The position numbers were made by a program, and so were the translations under genes. From positions 1-14,105 of the forward strand of contig DLAL01000012.1 of NCBI GenBank assembly GCA_002493945.1: a DNA stretch of 14,105 nucleotides. Reading direction: 5' to 3'. Positions within the stretch are counted from its first letter, which is position 1; each line of letters opens with the position of its first letter. The notes below the pieces were generated by a model that saw only the letters and a list, made by a program, of their open reading frames with translations, ran no database searches and was not told where the DNA came from. Source of the stretch: Porphyromonadaceae bacterium UBA7048. Lineage in GTDB: Bacteria > Bacteroidota > Bacteroidia > Bacteroidales > Muribaculaceae. Shown piece after piece: positions 7,031 through 14,105 of the stretch.

Positions 7031-9802
7031 ATGAAACTACGATTGTTTTTACTGTTGTTGGTGGCGGCTCTGTGGCCGTCGCTGACAGTCGCCGCCGTAA
7101 CGCTCACAGGCGTAGTGGTAAACGGCGACTCCGGCAGTCCGCTCAGTGGTGCAACCATACAGATGTACGGACGCAATGAACAGACTGTTACAAACTTCAA
7201 CGGACAGTTCCGTATTTCAGTACCCGACAACAACGACTACTGCCTCACGGTATCGTGCGACGGATTCGACACCGCTCTTCTCAATGTAAGCGTCGGCACG
7301 GGAACAGTCAATACGGGCGAAATTCGCCTCTTCCCGGCACAGGACGAATCGTTAAACGACGACCTTGTCGACCTGGTGTTCGACGAATCCGTCCTCGATG
7401 ACGAAGAAGGCGCCGCCCAGTCGGTGGCCTCTCTCTCGGGTGCGAGCAACAACATATTCTACAATACGGCTTCGTACAACTTCGGCCCGATGTACTACCG
7501 CTACCGCGGCATGGAGAATATGTACCAGAGCGTGTACATCAACGGTCTGCGCATGAACGACCTCGTCCGCGGCTCGTTCAGCTTCTCCACCCTGATGGGC
7601 ATGACCAGCCGCGCCTTCCGCAACAAGACCACCACCGTGGGCATGGAGGCGTCGAACTACGGCTTCGGCGACATCGCCGGCAGTGTGAACTACAACACCA
7701 CGACCGACCTCTACGCTCCCGGCTTCAACGGCTCGGTGGCATACACCAACTCCAACTACATGCTCCGCGCCATGGCCACATACTCCACGGGCCTGAACCG
7801 CAACGGATGGGCATTCACCGTCAGCGCCATCGGCCGATATGCCAAGGAAGGCGTGATGGACGGCACGTTCTATAACTCGGGCGGCCTCTTCGCTTCAATC
7901 GAGAAGCAGTTCAACGCATCGAACTCGCTCACGCTCACGTTCTTCGGCGGCCCGACACAGCGCGCCACCGGACGCCCCACCGTGCAGGAAGCCTACGACC
8001 TGGCAGGCACCAACCTCTACAACCCCGACTGGGGCTATCAGAACGGCGAGAAGCGCTCGGCCCGCATCACCGAGACCTTCGACCCCACAGCCATCCTCAA
8101 CTGGATATTCAAGAAAGACAACACGGTGCTGAACACGTCGGCCGGTTTCCGCTCGGTATACTACAACCGCACCGCCCTGAACTACTTCAACGCCACCGAC
8201 CCCAATCCGTCGTACTATAAGTATCTGCCGTCGTACTTCATCAGCCGCGACGACCCCGAGGCAGCCGAAATCTACACCGACCTCTGGGAGAACGACGAGG
8301 CGTTCCGACAGATCAAGTGGGATGACCTCTATCAGGTGAACTACACCAACAACGCCATCAACGAGACACTCCCCGAGTCGCAGAAGCTCGGCTCGTCCTA
8401 CATCATGGAGAACCGCATCAACCACCAGCTCGTGGGCATGTTCAGCTCATACGTCAACACCCGTCTGAACAGCTTCATGTCGCTCCAGGGCGGTGTGTCG
8501 TTCAACTACACCAAGAGCTCCAACTACAAGACCATCCGCGACCTGATGGGCGGCGAGTTCTGGCTCGACATCGACCCCTTCAGCAACCGCGAGGTGGCTG
8601 TCCGTCCGGACAACATCCAGAACGACCTGGACAACCCCAACCGCCGCGTGCAGAAGGGCGACCGCTTCGGATATGACTACGACATCCACGCCCTCCGCGC
8701 CGAGGCATGGCTGCAGAACGTCATCAACCTTCCCAAGTGGGACATCAACTACGCCTTCCAGCTCAGCCACACCCAGTATCAGCGCGACGGCAAGATGCGC
8801 AACGGCCGCGCTCCGCAGACATCGCTCGGCAAGAGCCAGCGTCTGTCCTTCGACAACGTAGCACTCAAGGTCGGAGCCACATATAAAATCAATGGCCGCA
8901 ACCAGCTGGCCATCCACGCCGACTACGGAACACGCGCTCCGCTCTTCGACCAGGTGTTCATCGCTCCCCGTATCAAGAACGACGTGGTGGACAACATCGA
9001 GAACGAACGCGACTTCTCGGCCGACCTCTCCTACATGTGGAACTACCGCCGCTTCCGCGGCAGCGTGACCGGATTCTTCACCCAGACCGAGAACGCCATC
9101 GAGCGCAACGGCTTCTACGACGACGAATACCGCACATACACCAACTACATCCTCACCGGCGTGAAGCGCCAGTACAAGGGCGTAGAGCTCGGCATGGCCT
9201 ATAAAATCACTCCCTCGATCACGGCCACATTCGCCGGCATGTACTCGCGCTTCCAGTACAAGAACAATCCTCAGGGCACACGCTCGTTCGAGAACGGCAT
9301 GTACGCCGACACCACCCAGACCGTCTACCTGAAGAACTACTACCTCGGCTCGACTCCCCAGTACTGCGCAAACATCGGCGTGGACTATGCAGCCCCCAAG
9401 AACTGGTTCTTCAACGTGAACTTCACATGGCAGGGCGACGCATACGTCAACCTCGCTCCCCGCTACCACGAGGCACTCCCCAATCTGTGGCAGGACTTCG
9501 GCTCGTCGGAAGAGGAACTTCAGGCCAAAATCGACGAACTCTCCGCTCAGGACAAGATCCGCAACGCCTACTCGCTCAACGCCTCGATAGGCAAGCTCAT
9601 CTACATCAACCGCAAAGTGAGCCTGAACATCAACCTCAACCTGAACAACATCACCAACAACCGCAACGTCGTGACCTATGCCTACCAGCAGGGCCGCATG
9701 CGCACCGACGGCACCAACGCCTACGACCGCAACGCATTCCCCACGCGCTTCAGCTACGCACAGGGATTCCGCGCATATCTGAACATCGGCGTACGATTCT
9801 AA
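7031..9802 (+). CDS. TonB-dependent outer-membrane receptor with carboxypeptidase-regulatory-like N-terminal domain
   Basis: This 923-residue protein starts at the first in-frame ATG after a consensus promoter. It has a signal peptide (1-22, Leu-rich, ending VAA). Residues 23-101 form a carboxypeptidase-D regulatory-like beta domain (LTGVVVNGDSGSPLSGATI, then GQFRISVP). A very acidic linker follows (about 104-127), then a plug (about 128-222) with YYRYRGMENMYQSVYINGL and GFGDIAGSVNYNT. The rest is a transmembrane beta-barrel of alternating aromatic strands, ending in the terminal Phe of GVRF, as expected for BAM-assembled barrels. It would import a ligand across the outer membrane using TonB-ExbBD energy. 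No SusC-type plug signature is apparent and no susD follows, so it is not a standard glycan SusC/SusD pair. The partners are instead the two DUF5689 lipoproteins downstream. The substrate cannot be named from this sequence. Confidence 0.92.
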   Translation: MKLRLFLLLLVAALWPSLTVAAVTLTGVVVNGDSGSPLSGATIQMYGRNEQTVTNFNGQFRISVPDNNDYCLTVSCDGFDTALLNVSVGTGTVNTGEIRLFPAQDESLNDDLVDLVFDESVLDDEEGAAQSVASLSGASNNIFYNTASYNFGPMYYRYRGMENMYQSVYINGLRMNDLVRGSFSFSTLMGMTSRAFRNKTTTVGMEASNYGFGDIAGSVNYNTTTDLYAPGFNGSVAYTNSNYMLRAMATYSTGLNRNGWAFTVSAIGRYAKEGVMDGTFYNSGGLFASIEKQFNASNSLTLTFFGGPTQRATGRPTVQEAYDLAGTNLYNPDWGYQNGEKRSARITETFDPTAILNWIFKKDNTVLNTSAGFRSVYYNRTALNYFNATDPNPSYYKYLPSYFISRDDPEAAEIYTDLWENDEAFRQIKWDDLYQVNYTNNAINETLPESQKLGSSYIMENRINHQLVGMFSSYVNTRLNSFMSLQGGVSFNYTKSSNYKTIRDLMGGEFWLDIDPFSNREVAVRPDNIQNDLDNPNRRVQKGDRFGYDYDIHALRAEAWLQNVINLPKWDINYAFQLSHTQYQRDGKMRNGRAPQTSLGKSQRLSFDNVALKVGATYKINGRNQLAIHADYGTRAPLFDQVFIAPRIKNDVVDNIENERDFSADLSYMWNYRRFRGSVTGFFTQTENAIERNGFYDDEYRTYTNYILTGVKRQYKGVELGMAYKITPSITATFAGMYSRFQYKNNPQGTRSFENGMYADTTQTVYLKNYYLGSTPQYCANIGVDYAAPKNWFFNVNFTWQGDAYVNLAPRYHEALPNLWQDFGSSEEELQAKIDELSAQDKIRNAYSLNASIGKLIYINRKVSLNINLNLNNITNNRNVVTYAYQQGRMRTDGTNAYDRNAFPTRFSYAQGFRAYLNIGVRF

Positions 9803-9821
9803 TCTCTAAATGCACTACATC

Positions 9822-11462
9822 ATGAAATATAGAATATCATATATCGCAGCGGCCCTCTTCGCATGCTCGGCAGCTCTGACAAGCTGCGACGACGACTTCG
9901 CCCGGCCGCCGATGATCATGCCCGAGGTGAGCGACCTCGAGGCGAATATGTCCATCGAGGACCTCAAGACACAGTACTGGGCCGCGCGTGAGACTGTCGA
10001 GGGACAGACTATCGGCTTCACCGAGTCGAACGACAGCATCATCCTCACCGGCCGCGTGGTGTCGTCGGACCAGACCGGAAACGTCTACCGCACCTTCGTC
10101 ATCCAGACATTCGACGAGAACGGCGAGCAGTATGCCGTCCAGCTCTCGGTGAGCAGCTCCAACCTCTACAAGCTCTTCGGATTCGGTCAGGAAGTGGCCG
10201 TGAATGTCACCGGTCTCGACGCCGGATGCTACTTCAGCGGTGATCCCCTCAGGACTTCCAACTATTTCCTCCTCGGCACGGTGGGCGACCGCGGTGTGTC
10301 GTACATGGACGAAGCCACCTTCATGGCCCGCACAGTGCGCAACCATGCCCAGCTCCCGCAGCCCGAGCTCGTCAAGGCCACGCCTACAACGCTGGCCGAA
10401 CTGCAGAAGGTGAAATCGCCCCAGGCAAACCTCATCAAGTGGCAGAGCCGCTACATCGAAATCTCCGACGTGCGCTGGGAAGCCGCAGGCTATCCCTATG
10501 CAGGCGGCGAGACCACATCGCGCTACCTCATCGACGCTGACGGCAACCGTCTGACCGTGCGCAACAGCAACCGCGCCACATTCAAGAACGAGCTTCTGCC
10601 CTACGGCACCGGCACGGTCAAGGGCATCCTCAGCTACTACCGCGACGACTGGCAGCTGACCATAAACGACACCGAGGCCGTCACCGGATTCGACAACGTA
10701 AATCCCGAAGCTCCCCTCACCGGCGACGGCACTGCCGAAAGCCCCTACACCGTGGCCAAGGCCGTGCAGACCGCTTTCGGGCTTAAGAATAACGAGAAAG
10801 TCAATGTCTGCGTCGAAGGCACCGTCTACAACACGCCGACCATCGAGACCCAGTATGGCAACGCATACTACGTCATCGCAGACGACACCAACTCGGCCTT
10901 CCTCTACATCTACCGCGGCTACGGTCTCGGAGGCGCCAAGTTCACTTCGACCGACGCGCTGAAGAAGGGCGACAAAGTCGTCATCAAGGGCGAGCTCATG
11001 TGCTATCAGGGCGCTCCCCAGCTCGGGCAGGGCAGCAGCATCGTGAGCCTCAACGGTACCACTGCCGGCGGTTCGACTGACCAGCCCGGCACTGACCTCG
11101 ACCCCGCAGGCTCGGGCACGGAGGCTGACCCCTACAACGTGACCGCTGCTCTCGCCGCTGCCAAGGCTCTTGATGAGAATGGCAAAATCGAGAATGTATA
11201 CACCATCGGTGTCATCAAGTCTATAAAGGAAGTCAGCGCCCAGTTCGGCAACGCCACATACACCATCGCTGACGAAGGCGGCAATGCCACCCTCCAGGTA
11301 TACCGCGGCTATCACCTCAACGGTGACAAATTCACTTCCGAGGACCAGCTCACTGTCGGCGCCAAGGTCGTGGTCAAGGGTACGCTTGTCAACTTCAAGG
11401 GCAACACTCCCCAGTACACCACAGGCAGCCAGCTGGTGAGCATCACCGCAGCCAATGAATAA
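9822..11462 (+). CDS. DUF5689 surface lipoprotein with two OB-fold-like repeats
   Basis: I chose the ATG at 9822 because it gives a clean lipoprotein signal: MKYRISYIAAALFACSAALTSC, with lipobox LTSC and Cys22. The ATG at 9810 would add only MHYI in front. The cysteine is followed by DDDF, an acidic stretch like the Bacteroidota signal for export of lipoproteins to the cell surface. Residues about 23-295 resemble DUF5689 (GRVVSSDQTGNVYRTFVIQ, then GILSYYRDDWQLTI). Two repeats follow at about 300-412 and 430-545, each opening G(D/S)GT(A/E)xxPY(T/N)V and closing in a KVVxKGxL strand, as OB-fold domains do. The 546-residue mature gene product probably acts outside the cell as the ligand-binding partner of the receptor, whose stop lies 19 bases upstream. 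No catalytic motif is seen. The second repeat is closer to repeats in the next gene than to the first repeat here. Confidence 0.82.
   Translation: MKYRISYIAAALFACSAALTSCDDDFARPPMIMPEVSDLEANMSIEDLKTQYWAARETVEGQTIGFTESNDSIILTGRVVSSDQTGNVYRTFVIQTFDENGEQYAVQLSVSSSNLYKLFGFGQEVAVNVTGLDAGCYFSGDPLRTSNYFLLGTVGDRGVSYMDEATFMARTVRNHAQLPQPELVKATPTTLAELQKVKSPQANLIKWQSRYIEISDVRWEAAGYPYAGGETTSRYLIDADGNRLTVRNSNRATFKNELLPYGTGTVKGILSYYRDDWQLTINDTEAVTGFDNVNPEAPLTGDGTAESPYTVAKAVQTAFGLKNNEKVNVCVEGTVYNTPTIETQYGNAYYVIADDTNSAFLYIYRGYGLGGAKFTSTDALKKGDKVVIKGELMCYQGAPQLGQGSSIVSLNGTTAGGSTDQPGTDLDPAGSGTEADPYNVTAALAAAKALDENGKIENVYTIGVIKSIKEVSAQFGNATYTIADEGGNATLQVYRGYHLNGDKFTSEDQLTVGAKVVVKGTLVNFKGNTPQYTTGSQLVSITAANE
10722..11455 (+). 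repeat. Two in-frame OB-fold-like repeats in the first lipoprotein
   Basis: Unit 1 covers about 10722-11057 (GDGTAESPYTV to SSIVSLNG). Unit 2 covers about 11110-11452 (GSGTEADPYNV to SQLVSI). They are joined by a Gly/Ser/Pro/Asp-rich linker (TTAGGSTDQPGTDLDPAG). Unit 1 diverges from unit 2 in its second half, while unit 2 shares long identical stretches with units in the next gene, for example VGAKVVVKGTLVN. Confidence 0.75.
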
Positions 11463-11486
11463 TAATCCTCACCGATATTCAAGAAT

Positions 11487-13946
11487 ATGAAAACACTAAA
11501 ATCATATATATTCGGGCTCAGCGCCTTAGCAGCCCTGTCGGCGGGATTCTCCGCCTGCCAGGACGACATCGACGCTCCGGCACCCGTCGACCCCGTGGCC
11601 GGCATCGAAGCCAATACGACCATCCTCGACCTCAAGACCACATTCTGGAGCGATGCCGACAACTATGCCAAGACCATCGAGGACGCCGACGACCCGAGCC
11701 ACCGCTACATCATCCACGGCCGCGTTATCTCGTCGGACCAGGAGAGCAACGTGTTCAAGAGCCTCGTCATTCAGGACGAGACCGCCGCGCTGGCGTTCTC
11801 CATCGATGCCTACAACCTCTACCTCACCTACCGCCGCGGTCAGGAAGTGGTGCTCGACGTCACAGGCATGAGCATAGGCAAGTACTCCGGTCTGCAGCAG
11901 ATAGGCCGCAAGAGCTACTATGAGGCCGGCAACACCGACCAGGTGTCGTTCATGTCGCTTGAGTACTTCCAGCAGTATGCCCGTCTCAACGGCATGCCCC
12001 GTCCTCTCGAACTCGACACCATCCCCATGGCGTCGTTCGCAGACATCAACACACAGACTCCCGAAGTGCTCCGCAAATATCAGAGCCAGCTCGTATGCTT
12101 CAAGCGCGTGAAGTTCGTCGAAGGCGGCAAGGCACAGCTCTCGACATATCTCAGTTCGGGCGAAAACCGTCAGATCGAGGACGCCACCGGCGCCACACTC
12201 AACGTGCGCACCTCCGGCTACTCGACATTCTGGAGCATGACCCTTCCCGAATATGAAGTAGACCTCACCGGTATCCTCAGCTACTATGCCGGTGCATGGC
12301 AGATAGTGCTCATCGACGGCGACGGCATCAAGGCATCGACTCCCAGGCCCGGCTCCAAGTCCAACCCCTACACCGTAGAGAAGGCAATCGCCGACCAGAA
12401 GGCAGGCATCAGCGGTTCGGGATGGGTGAAGGGCTACATCGTAGGCGCTGTCGCTCCCGAATGTACCGCCGTCAGCTCGAACGAAGACATCGAGTGGAAC
12501 GCTCCCACCACGCTCAACAACAGCCTCGTGATAGCTCCCTCGGCCGACACGGAGAACTATGAGGAATGTCTCGTCGTGATGCTCCCCTCGGGCTCGGCAT
12601 TCCAGACCGTGGGCAACCTCAAGACCAATCCCGCCAACCTCGGACGCGAAATCATGGTCAACGGTACGCTCGCCTCAGTCATGGGCACCACCGGTATCAC
12701 CGACGTGACCGGCAACACCGACTCCTTCGAGATTGACGGCGTCGACCTCTCCGTCCTCGACGGCGACGGCACGGCAGAGCATCCCTACTCCGTCAACAAG
12801 GCCCTCGAACTGGCTCAGGCCCTCAGCTCGACCGAAACACTCGAGAACGTCTACGCTACCGGCGTAATTACGGCAGTGAAGGAAGTCAGCCCCTCCTTCG
12901 GCAACGCCACCTACACCATCAGTACCACCGACGGCTCGGCCTCGATTAGCGTATATCGCGGCCTCTACCTCAACGGAGCCAAGTTCACCTCAGCCGATCA
13001 GCTCGCAGTGGGCGCCACGGTAGTTGTCAAGGGCAACCTCGTCAACTACATGGGCAACACACCCCAGTTCGCACAGGGCAACAGCCTCGTGTCGTACAAC
13101 GGCTCAACCGGAGGCGGTGACCAGCCCGGACCGGACGTAGAGCCCTCGGGTGAAGGTACAGAAGCCAGCCCCTACAACGTCGCAGCCGCCCTTGCAGCCG
13201 CTTCGGCCCTCGATGCATCAGGTAAGCTGGAAAATATCTATACAACCGGTATCATCAAGTCTGTAAAGCAAATCAACGCACAGTATAAGAACGCTTCATA
13301 TTACATCGCCGACGAAGGCGGCTCCACAACGCTCTATGTATTTGGCGGCAAAGGTCTTGACGGCGCAGATTTCACGTCCGAGGACCAGCTCAAAGTAGGA
13401 GCCAAAGTTGTAGTCAAGGGCACACTTGTCAACTATATGGGCAATACTCCCGAGTACACATCCGGCAACCAGCTCGTCAGCTACGACGACTCGGACGTGC
13501 CCGACACTCCTGACGTGCCAGATGTACCCGTAGGCGACGGAGTCGCTATCACGTCTACGGCGCTTACCGTGCCCGGCTCGACCACGATTGACGGATATAC
13601 CGTAAATATCGAACAGGGTAGCGGCAGCACATCACCCTCGCTCCACGCCGGCAGTTCCGCAGTCCGCATCTACGCCGACAACACCATCACTATCTCGTCC
13701 GACAAACCTATCGGCAAGATTGTGTTCGATATAGCGTCAACAAATAAATTCCGCTATACCACTCTGACACCCAATACAGGCGCCATGTCGCCGGCTCAGG
13801 CAGCGGGCGACACCTCTGCCACATGGGTAGGCGACGCTACCAGCGTCACTCTCACGGTAGGCCATGACGCCACCCTCGGCAGCGACGGCGAAACTAAGCG
13901 CGGTCAGGTACACTTCACCAAGCTCACCATCTATCCCGCTGAATAA
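11487..13946 (+). CDS. DUF5689 surface lipoprotein with DUF6359-like unit, two OB-fold-like repeats and a C-terminal beta domain
   Basis: The protein has 819 residues and its ATG lies 24 bases after the previous stop, so it is probably co-transcribed. It has a lipoprotein signal with lipobox FSAC and Cys24, followed by QDDID, an acidic surface-export-like stretch. Residues 25-285 are DUF5689 (HGRVISSDQESNVFKSLVIQ, then GQEVVLDVTGMSIGKYSG). Residues about 288-418 resemble DUF6359 (NPYTVEKAIA, then GWVKGYIVGAV). Two OB-fold-like repeats follow (about 426-538 and 554-668), then a Pro/Asp/Val linker (DVPDTPDVPDVPV). The last region, about 686-819, is a beta-rich domain (TIDGYTVNIEQGSGSTSP, then TSATWVGDATSVTLTVG) that I recognise as common at the ends of Bacteroidales surface proteins but cannot assign a function. 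It is a paralogue of the preceding lipoprotein with one more OB-like unit and this extra tail. It probably binds ligand next to the receptor. No enzyme motif is seen. Confidence 0.82.
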   Translation: MKTLKSYIFGLSALAALSAGFSACQDDIDAPAPVDPVAGIEANTTILDLKTTFWSDADNYAKTIEDADDPSHRYIIHGRVISSDQESNVFKSLVIQDETAALAFSIDAYNLYLTYRRGQEVVLDVTGMSIGKYSGLQQIGRKSYYEAGNTDQVSFMSLEYFQQYARLNGMPRPLELDTIPMASFADINTQTPEVLRKYQSQLVCFKRVKFVEGGKAQLSTYLSSGENRQIEDATGATLNVRTSGYSTFWSMTLPEYEVDLTGILSYYAGAWQIVLIDGDGIKASTPRPGSKSNPYTVEKAIADQKAGISGSGWVKGYIVGAVAPECTAVSSNEDIEWNAPTTLNNSLVIAPSADTENYEECLVVMLPSGSAFQTVGNLKTNPANLGREIMVNGTLASVMGTTGITDVTGNTDSFEIDGVDLSVLDGDGTAEHPYSVNKALELAQALSSTETLENVYATGVITAVKEVSPSFGNATYTISTTDGSASISVYRGLYLNGAKFTSADQLAVGATVVVKGNLVNYMGNTPQFAQGNSLVSYNGSTGGGDQPGPDVEPSGEGTEASPYNVAAALAAASALDASGKLENIYTTGIIKSVKQINAQYKNASYYIADEGGSTTLYVFGGKGLDGADFTSEDQLKVGAKVVVKGTLVNYMGNTPEYTSGNQLVSYDDSDVPDTPDVPDVPVGDGVAITSTALTVPGSTTIDGYTVNIEQGSGSTSPSLHAGSSAVRIYADNTITISSDKPIGKIVFDIASTNKFRYTTLTPNTGAMSPAQAAGDTSATWVGDATSVTLTVGHDATLGSDGETKRGQVHFTKLTIYPAE
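12763..13487 (+). repeat. Two in-frame OB-fold-like repeats in the second lipoprotein
   Basis: Unit 1 covers about 12763-13101 (GDGTAEHPYSV to NSLVSYNG). Unit 2 covers about 13150-13487 (GEGTEASPYNV to NQLVSYDD). Both share LVNYMGNTP and a GAxVVVKGxL strand. A stretch of unit 1 near 12879-12920 matches the first lipoprotein near 11227-11268 at about 37 of 42 bases. Unit 2 is more AT-rich than unit 1 (13261-13320 has 27 G+C of 60; 12841-12900 has 34 of 60). Confidence 0.75.
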
Positions 13947-13968
13947 ACGTCAGCAGGCATAATACTTC

Positions 13969-14009
13969 CGGCGCCCGCACTCACCCACGAGTACGGGCGC
14001 CGTTTTTTT
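13969..14009 (+). terminator. Intrinsic terminator of the receptor operon
   Basis: CGGCGCCCG at 13969-13977 pairs perfectly with CGGGCGCCG at 13994-14002. The stem continues after one mismatch with four more pairs (13979-13982 with 13989-13992), leaving a 6-base loop. Seven T residues follow directly (14003-14009). It lies 22 bases after the stop at 13946. Confidence 0.92.
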
Positions 14010-14027
14010 AGATACTCTAGCTCGGTA

Positions 14028-14049
14028 AAAACCAAATAAATTTGGTTTT
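14028..14049. promoter_or_regulatory. Palindrome overlapping the -33 box (candidate operator)
   Basis: AAAACCAAAT (14028-14037) and its exact reverse complement ATTTGGTTTT (14040-14049) flank a 2-base centre. The right arm contains the TTTG that serves as the -33 box of the next promoter, so a protein bound here would be expected to block or control that promoter. Confidence 0.5.
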
Positions 14050-14073
14050 ACGCTCGACTTATTCGTATATTTG
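14041..14073 (+). promoter_or_regulatory. Promoter of the next gene
   Basis: TTTG (14041-14044) and TATATTTG (14066-14073) are separated by 21 bases. This matches the Bacteroidota consensus and has exactly the same spacing as the receptor promoter. It lies just after the operon terminator and faces the right edge of the window. Confidence 0.7.
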
Positions 14074-14094
14074 TTCTCAATAAATGAATTAGAG

Positions 14095-14105
14095 ATGAAG
14101 ATATC
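14095..14105 (+). CDS. Possible start of the next gene (cut by the window edge)
   Basis: An ATG at 14095 follows the promoter by about 20 bases and opens ATG-AAG-ATA (Met-Lys-Ile). The earlier ATG at 14084 meets a stop after one codon (AAT-TAG). Only three full codons are visible, so nothing can be said about the product; the call rests on the promoter position. Confidence 0.35.

Noticed and set aside
6940..7233. Small - strand frame over the receptor start and its promoter
   Set aside because: It overlaps the consensus promoter and signal peptide codons of the receptor and has no family resemblance.
8447..9469. Open frame of 340 codons on the - strand opposite the receptor barrel
   Set aside because: It is a composition shadow of the receptor gene with no recognisable protein features.
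9837..11315. Open frame of 492 codons on the - strand opposite the first lipoprotein
   Set aside because: The opposite strand encodes a lipoprotein with signal peptide and family repeats; the antisense product shows no domain or start signal.
10722..13487. Repeated DNA as a possible CRISPR array or transposon copies
   Set aside because: The units are about 340 bases, keep frame and encode similar domains; there are no short identical repeats with unique spacers and no transposase.
7031..13946. Polysaccharide utilisation locus (SusC/SusD)
   Set aside because: No SusD-like protein, glycoside hydrolase or SusC plug signature is present; the lipoproteins belong to DUF5689-type families.

Overview
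The window looks like a chromosomal segment from a gut-type Bacteroidales bacterium; Muribaculaceae or a relative is my best guess. The grounds are the protein families (streptopain-like protease with BspA-type leucine-rich repeats and a type IX secretion tail, TonB-dependent receptor, DUF5689 lipoproteins), promoters of the Bacteroidota form TTTG-N21-TAnnTTTG, acidic residues after the lipoprotein cysteines, and a fairly GC-rich coding composition. The genus cannot be fixed from this sequence alone.

Layout. Bases 2-523 (+) hold the 3' end of an AAA-ATPase-like/PD-(D/E)XK nuclease-fold gene (DUF1703 type). A strong hairpin at 550-587 separates it from the convergent gene at 605-6535 (-), a 1976-residue secreted C10 cysteine protease. 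That protease carries three leucine-rich blocks, an internally duplicated module and a C-terminal sorting domain. A 495-base divergent intergenic region (6536-7030) carries a promoter on each strand, a perfect AT-rich inverted repeat and a GC-rich imperfect one. An apparent three-gene operon follows on the + strand: a TonB-dependent outer-membrane receptor (7031-9802), then two paralogous DUF5689 lipoproteins (9822-11462 and 11487-13946). It ends at a strong intrinsic terminator (13969-14009). The last 100 bases contain a palindrome overlapping the promoter of another gene, whose probable start codon is at 14095.

How the genes may work together. The + operon is the most interesting part. It is a TonB receptor with no SusD partner. 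Two cell-surface lipoproteins take that place, each built from a DUF5689 domain followed by OB-fold-like repeats (two in the first; one DUF6359-like unit plus two in the second, which also has an extra C-terminal beta domain). A reasonable model is that the lipoproteins capture a ligand at the cell surface and hand it to the receptor for TonB-driven import. The ligand is unknown. OB folds make nucleic acid, oligonucleotides or another phosphorylated polymer a testable guess, but no nuclease is present in the window. The divergent protease may be independent, or may act on proteins in the same niche.

No tRNA, rRNA, CRISPR array, insertion sequence or integrase was found.
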